A stretch of DNA of 64,000 nt, taken from assembly GCF_000350225.1 (NCBI RefSeq), contig NW_005178991.1, forward strand, positions 175,799 to 239,798. Direction: 5' to 3'. Of this stretch, positions 61,535-64,000 are shown piece after piece (within the stretch, counting starts at the first letter, position 1; each line of letters begins with the position of its first letter). The stretch is from Chondrus crispus. Lineage: Eukaryota; Rhodophyta; Florideophyceae; Gigartinales; Gigartinaceae. A model generated the notes under the pieces. The model saw only the letters and a list, made by a program, of their open reading frames with translations, did no database searches and was not told the origin of the DNA. Both the position numbers and the translations under genes were made by a program.

Positions 61535-62395
61535 GTTCCCTTGGTACGCCCGCGCGTTGCACACCTCCCTTGGTACGCCCGCGCGTTGCACGCCCCCCTC
61601 CGTACGCCTGCGTTGTACGCTTCCCTTGGTACGCCACCCTTGTACGCCCTCCTCATACGCCTCCCCTACACGCCTCCCCTACACGCCTCCCCTTCATACG
61701 CCCCCCCTCCCCCTTATACGCCTCTCTCAGACGCCTCCCCCTTTTTATGCCTCCCCCTTTTACTTCTTTTCTCATGCACAAACGCAACCTCGTCCCCCTT
61801 TTACTTCTTTTCTCATGCACAATAACGCAACCTCGTCCCTCTCACTTCACACGACTGTCGACCGACGCTCCCCCATTAGACGCCTCCCCTTTGTACGCCT
61901 TCCCCTTATACGCCTCTCCTAGACGCCTCCCCCTTTTCCTTCTGTCCTCATGCGCAAACGCAAACTCGCCCCTCTCACTTCACACAACCGTCGACCGACG
62001 CTCCCCCCTTATACGCCTACCCCTTGTACGCCTTTCCCTTGTACGCCTTTCCCTTGTACGCCTTTCCCTTGTACGCCTTTCCCTTAGACGCCTCCCCTAT
62101 ACGCCTCCCCTATACGCCTTCCCCTTTTACTTTTGTCCTCATGCACAAAAGCAAACTCTCTCACTTCACACAACCGTCGACCGACGCTCCCCCCGTAGAC
62201 GCCTCCCCCTTGTACGCCTTCCCCTTATACGCCTCTCTTAGACGCCTCGTGTACGCCTTCCCCTTATACGCCTCTCTTAGACGCCTCCCCCTTGTACGCC
62301 TCCCCCTTGTACGCCTCCCCCTTTTCCTTCTGTCCTCATGCACAAATGCAAACTTGTCCCTCTCACTTCACACGACCGTTGACCGACGTTGACCG
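61535..62395. repeat. Minisatellite of unit copy 2
   Basis: Same repeat words as 58050-58915 in a different order and number, including five consecutive CCTTGTACGCCTTTC-type units near 62026-62090. Confidence 0.9.
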
Positions 62396-62531
62396 ACGCT
62401 CCCTTTGAGCTGTCCATCCTCCCCTCTCCCCCTCCCCGAAGCACACGTGTGCCAGTCACGTTCCCCATCGGACGAACCTCATCGAACCACGAACCACACG
62501 CGCCACAGTGGAGTGTTGTGCACAATCTCAC

Positions 62532-62702
62532 CTATGCAAAACTGTCCTTTGCTTGCGCAGATGTCAACAGAATTGCGGCGCCGCGGCGCGTGCGGCGCGC
62601 TTCGTCCAGCGCGGCGCGGCCGCCCCTCTCGATGTAGCATTTACCTCCCACAACAAAGGCTTGCCTGCGGTCATCAGCCCAGACGGAATGTAAGGCCTCC
62701 AT
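62532..62702 (-). CDS. Possible short second gene of the unit, copy 2
   Basis: Identical 56-codon frame to 59044-59214; box B copy 2 lies upstream at about 62869-62894. Function unknown. Confidence 0.3.
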   Translation of the reverse strand: MEALHSVWADDRRQAFVVGGKCYIERGGRAALDEARRTRRGAAILLTSAQAKDSFA

Positions 62703-63025
62703 TTGGAAAACCGCAAGTCCTAGCACACGAGGAGAGGTCCAGTGGCAAGGTCATCAGGCATTCCCTCTCAGCTGCGCGCGACCTACCCACAACAACGCAC
62801 ACACACGTTCTTCGCATGGGCAAGATGGGCGAGATGGCATGCGGAAAAAGGAAGACTAACGGCAACACAGACCGCCGCACTTGAATAAATAGACCTTTTG
62901 TACCCACCCTCCCCCTTGCATTTGCCAATTTGCATTCCGACGTGTTGTAGCTGCTGACAAAATTTTTATAGCCGCTGACAATCACAGTTTCGCAACAAAA
63001 ATTTCGTAGCTGGTGACACAGGCTC

Positions 63026-63135
63026 CTCCTTTAAGGAATAGATCCGCATCACAGAATGCTCACGCCGCAAGCCCTATTTGTCTACACAAGTCGATCCTTA
63101 TCATCCTAACATAACCAGCACTTAATCGGGGATGT
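63026..63135. repeat. Partial third unit (110 bp)
   Basis: Identical to the first 110 bases of each unit, up to AATCGGGGAT; sequence then changes abruptly. Confidence 0.93.
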
Positions 63136-63299
63136 AGGAGAGACTCTAGACCTTGGGTCGTCTTTACTGGGGACATGAGCGACGACGGTGTTAAGTACTG
63201 TGGGAGTGCTATGTACACGTGTAAGATACTACAAGGAGTGGAGGATGATCGGTGGCGGCATCAAGCGGAGAAAATTAAGATACGACAGTCGCCGCGCTT

Positions 63300-64000
63300 G
63301 ATGGTGGCGTTGCGGTCATTTGGAGCGTGGAGAGTTGATGATTGAAGATCGCCTATAGTGATAACAAAGAGGACGAAGTGTGGATTGTCTTCATTGCGGA
63401 GCATAAAGGTGCAGCTGTCACTGGTGAGGCATCTATAGTGCCATAGCTTGAGGTTGTTCGCGAGACCTGAGGTGAATATTTTGCACGCTTGTTTGGTGCC
63501 GTAGTTGTTGCCTGTTAGTACACCAACATGGCCGGGGTGTTTGTATGACTCGTCAGCTGCGGGGGTTGGTGCACGTATATTGTTTCTTCCGGGCCGAGGA
63601 TTTCGTGGAGAAATGCGGATTCTAGGTCCCAGTGTTCAGCGATAAGTGCGGTGCCGGCAGCGAGGGCGAGGGCACAGCGGACAGCATCTCGGTCGGCGAC
63701 GGGGGTTGAGACGTTGTCAGGGTCGTGATAGACGTGGGGGATTTGTTTGTCGCCGCGAGCTGTGCAGCGAGTTTTCCGGGAGATTACATGGTCGGTTTCA
63801 TCGCGTTTGAGGCGCAATGTGAATTTGAGCGGGAGAAGGGTAGATTTGGGAATGTACGAGAGTGTGCCGTGTTTTTCAAGGCTGGCCAGTTCGGCGTTCC
63901 GTGAGTGTTCCCATAGGTGGGAGTCCGGTGCTCGGCGCGCCGCGCGACGGGAGCGTGGATTTGTTGCCGTGTCGCCGGGTTCTGCGTCGTAGTTCAGGGT
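63300..64000 (-). pseudogene. Copia RT fragment, broken (Copia-D)
   Basis: Entering from the right edge, the minus frame reads HLWEHSRNAELASLEKHG, then KRDETDHVISRKTRCTARGD and WDLESAFLHE, the conserved N-terminal half of Copia RT. It stops near 63515. The adjacent frame continues with TGNNYGTKQACKIF and LFVITIGDLQ, where YVDD-like catalytic residues are expected, so the active site is lost. It differs from Copia-B and Copia-C and is therefore a fourth family or a diverged member. The short stretch 63136-63299 shows nothing. Confidence 0.85.

Larger units (their letters stand above)
59538..63025. repeat. Tandem 3.5-kb unit, copy 2 (3488 bp)
   Basis: Near-identical to 55955-59537 outside the minisatellites. 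Deletions near 61400 and 61540 and rearranged ACGCC repeats explain the shorter length. It is followed by 110 bp of a third unit. Confidence 0.95.

Overview
The window is nuclear DNA from a transposon-rich eukaryote. GT-AG introns interrupt the receptor gene at 40916-42792, and most of the sequence is LTR retrotransposons and small DNA transposons. An NB-ARC/WD40 receptor, short introns (75-114 nt), intermediate GC and heavy LTR load suggest a multicellular red alga of the Chondrus type. That is an inference, not a proof.

Layout. 1-1289: broken Gypsy integrase and chromodomain fragment. 2279-15532: a structurally complete 13.25-kb Gypsy element ('Gypsy-1', coding on the minus strand) with two ~700-bp LTRs, CCTTT target duplications, gag and pol. 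Between pol and the 3' LTR it carries a 4.5-kb module with an antisense open frame of 896 codons, bounded by two 34-bp copies of the end of pol plus polypurine tract. 15538-20446: decayed DNA with two diverged copies of an unknown coding repeat. 20447-25582: broken second Gypsy ('Gypsy-2') with a displaced piece of its own integrase upstream of gag. 26328-26725: four short hairpin repeats whose stems differ by paired changes. 27571-30736: Copia-order element without reverse transcriptase ('Copia-A'), fused to the R/U5 end of a second, dead Copia ('Copia-B', 30737-35511). 36432-39187: three terminal-inverted-repeat elements, two of PIF/Harbinger type with TTA target duplications. 40916-42792: a five-exon ionotropic-glutamate-receptor-like gene. 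45442-49443 (minus): an NB-ARC protein ending in near-identical WD40 repeats. 50956-55954 (minus): a third Copia ('Copia-C') with both LTRs, PBS and polypurine tract. 55955-63135: two tandem 3.5-kb units plus a 110-bp partial third, each with an unknown 249-codon frame, a possible second short gene and a long minisatellite. 63300-64000 (minus): broken Copia reverse-transcriptase fragment.

The host genes with clear support are the glutamate-receptor-like channel and the NB-ARC/WD40 receptor; the duplicated 249-codon gene is plausible but unrecognised. The best candidates for something undescribed are the antisense-ORF module of Gypsy-1, the WD40 array whose variation sits at a few positions, the covarying hairpin family and the tandem 3.5-kb unit.
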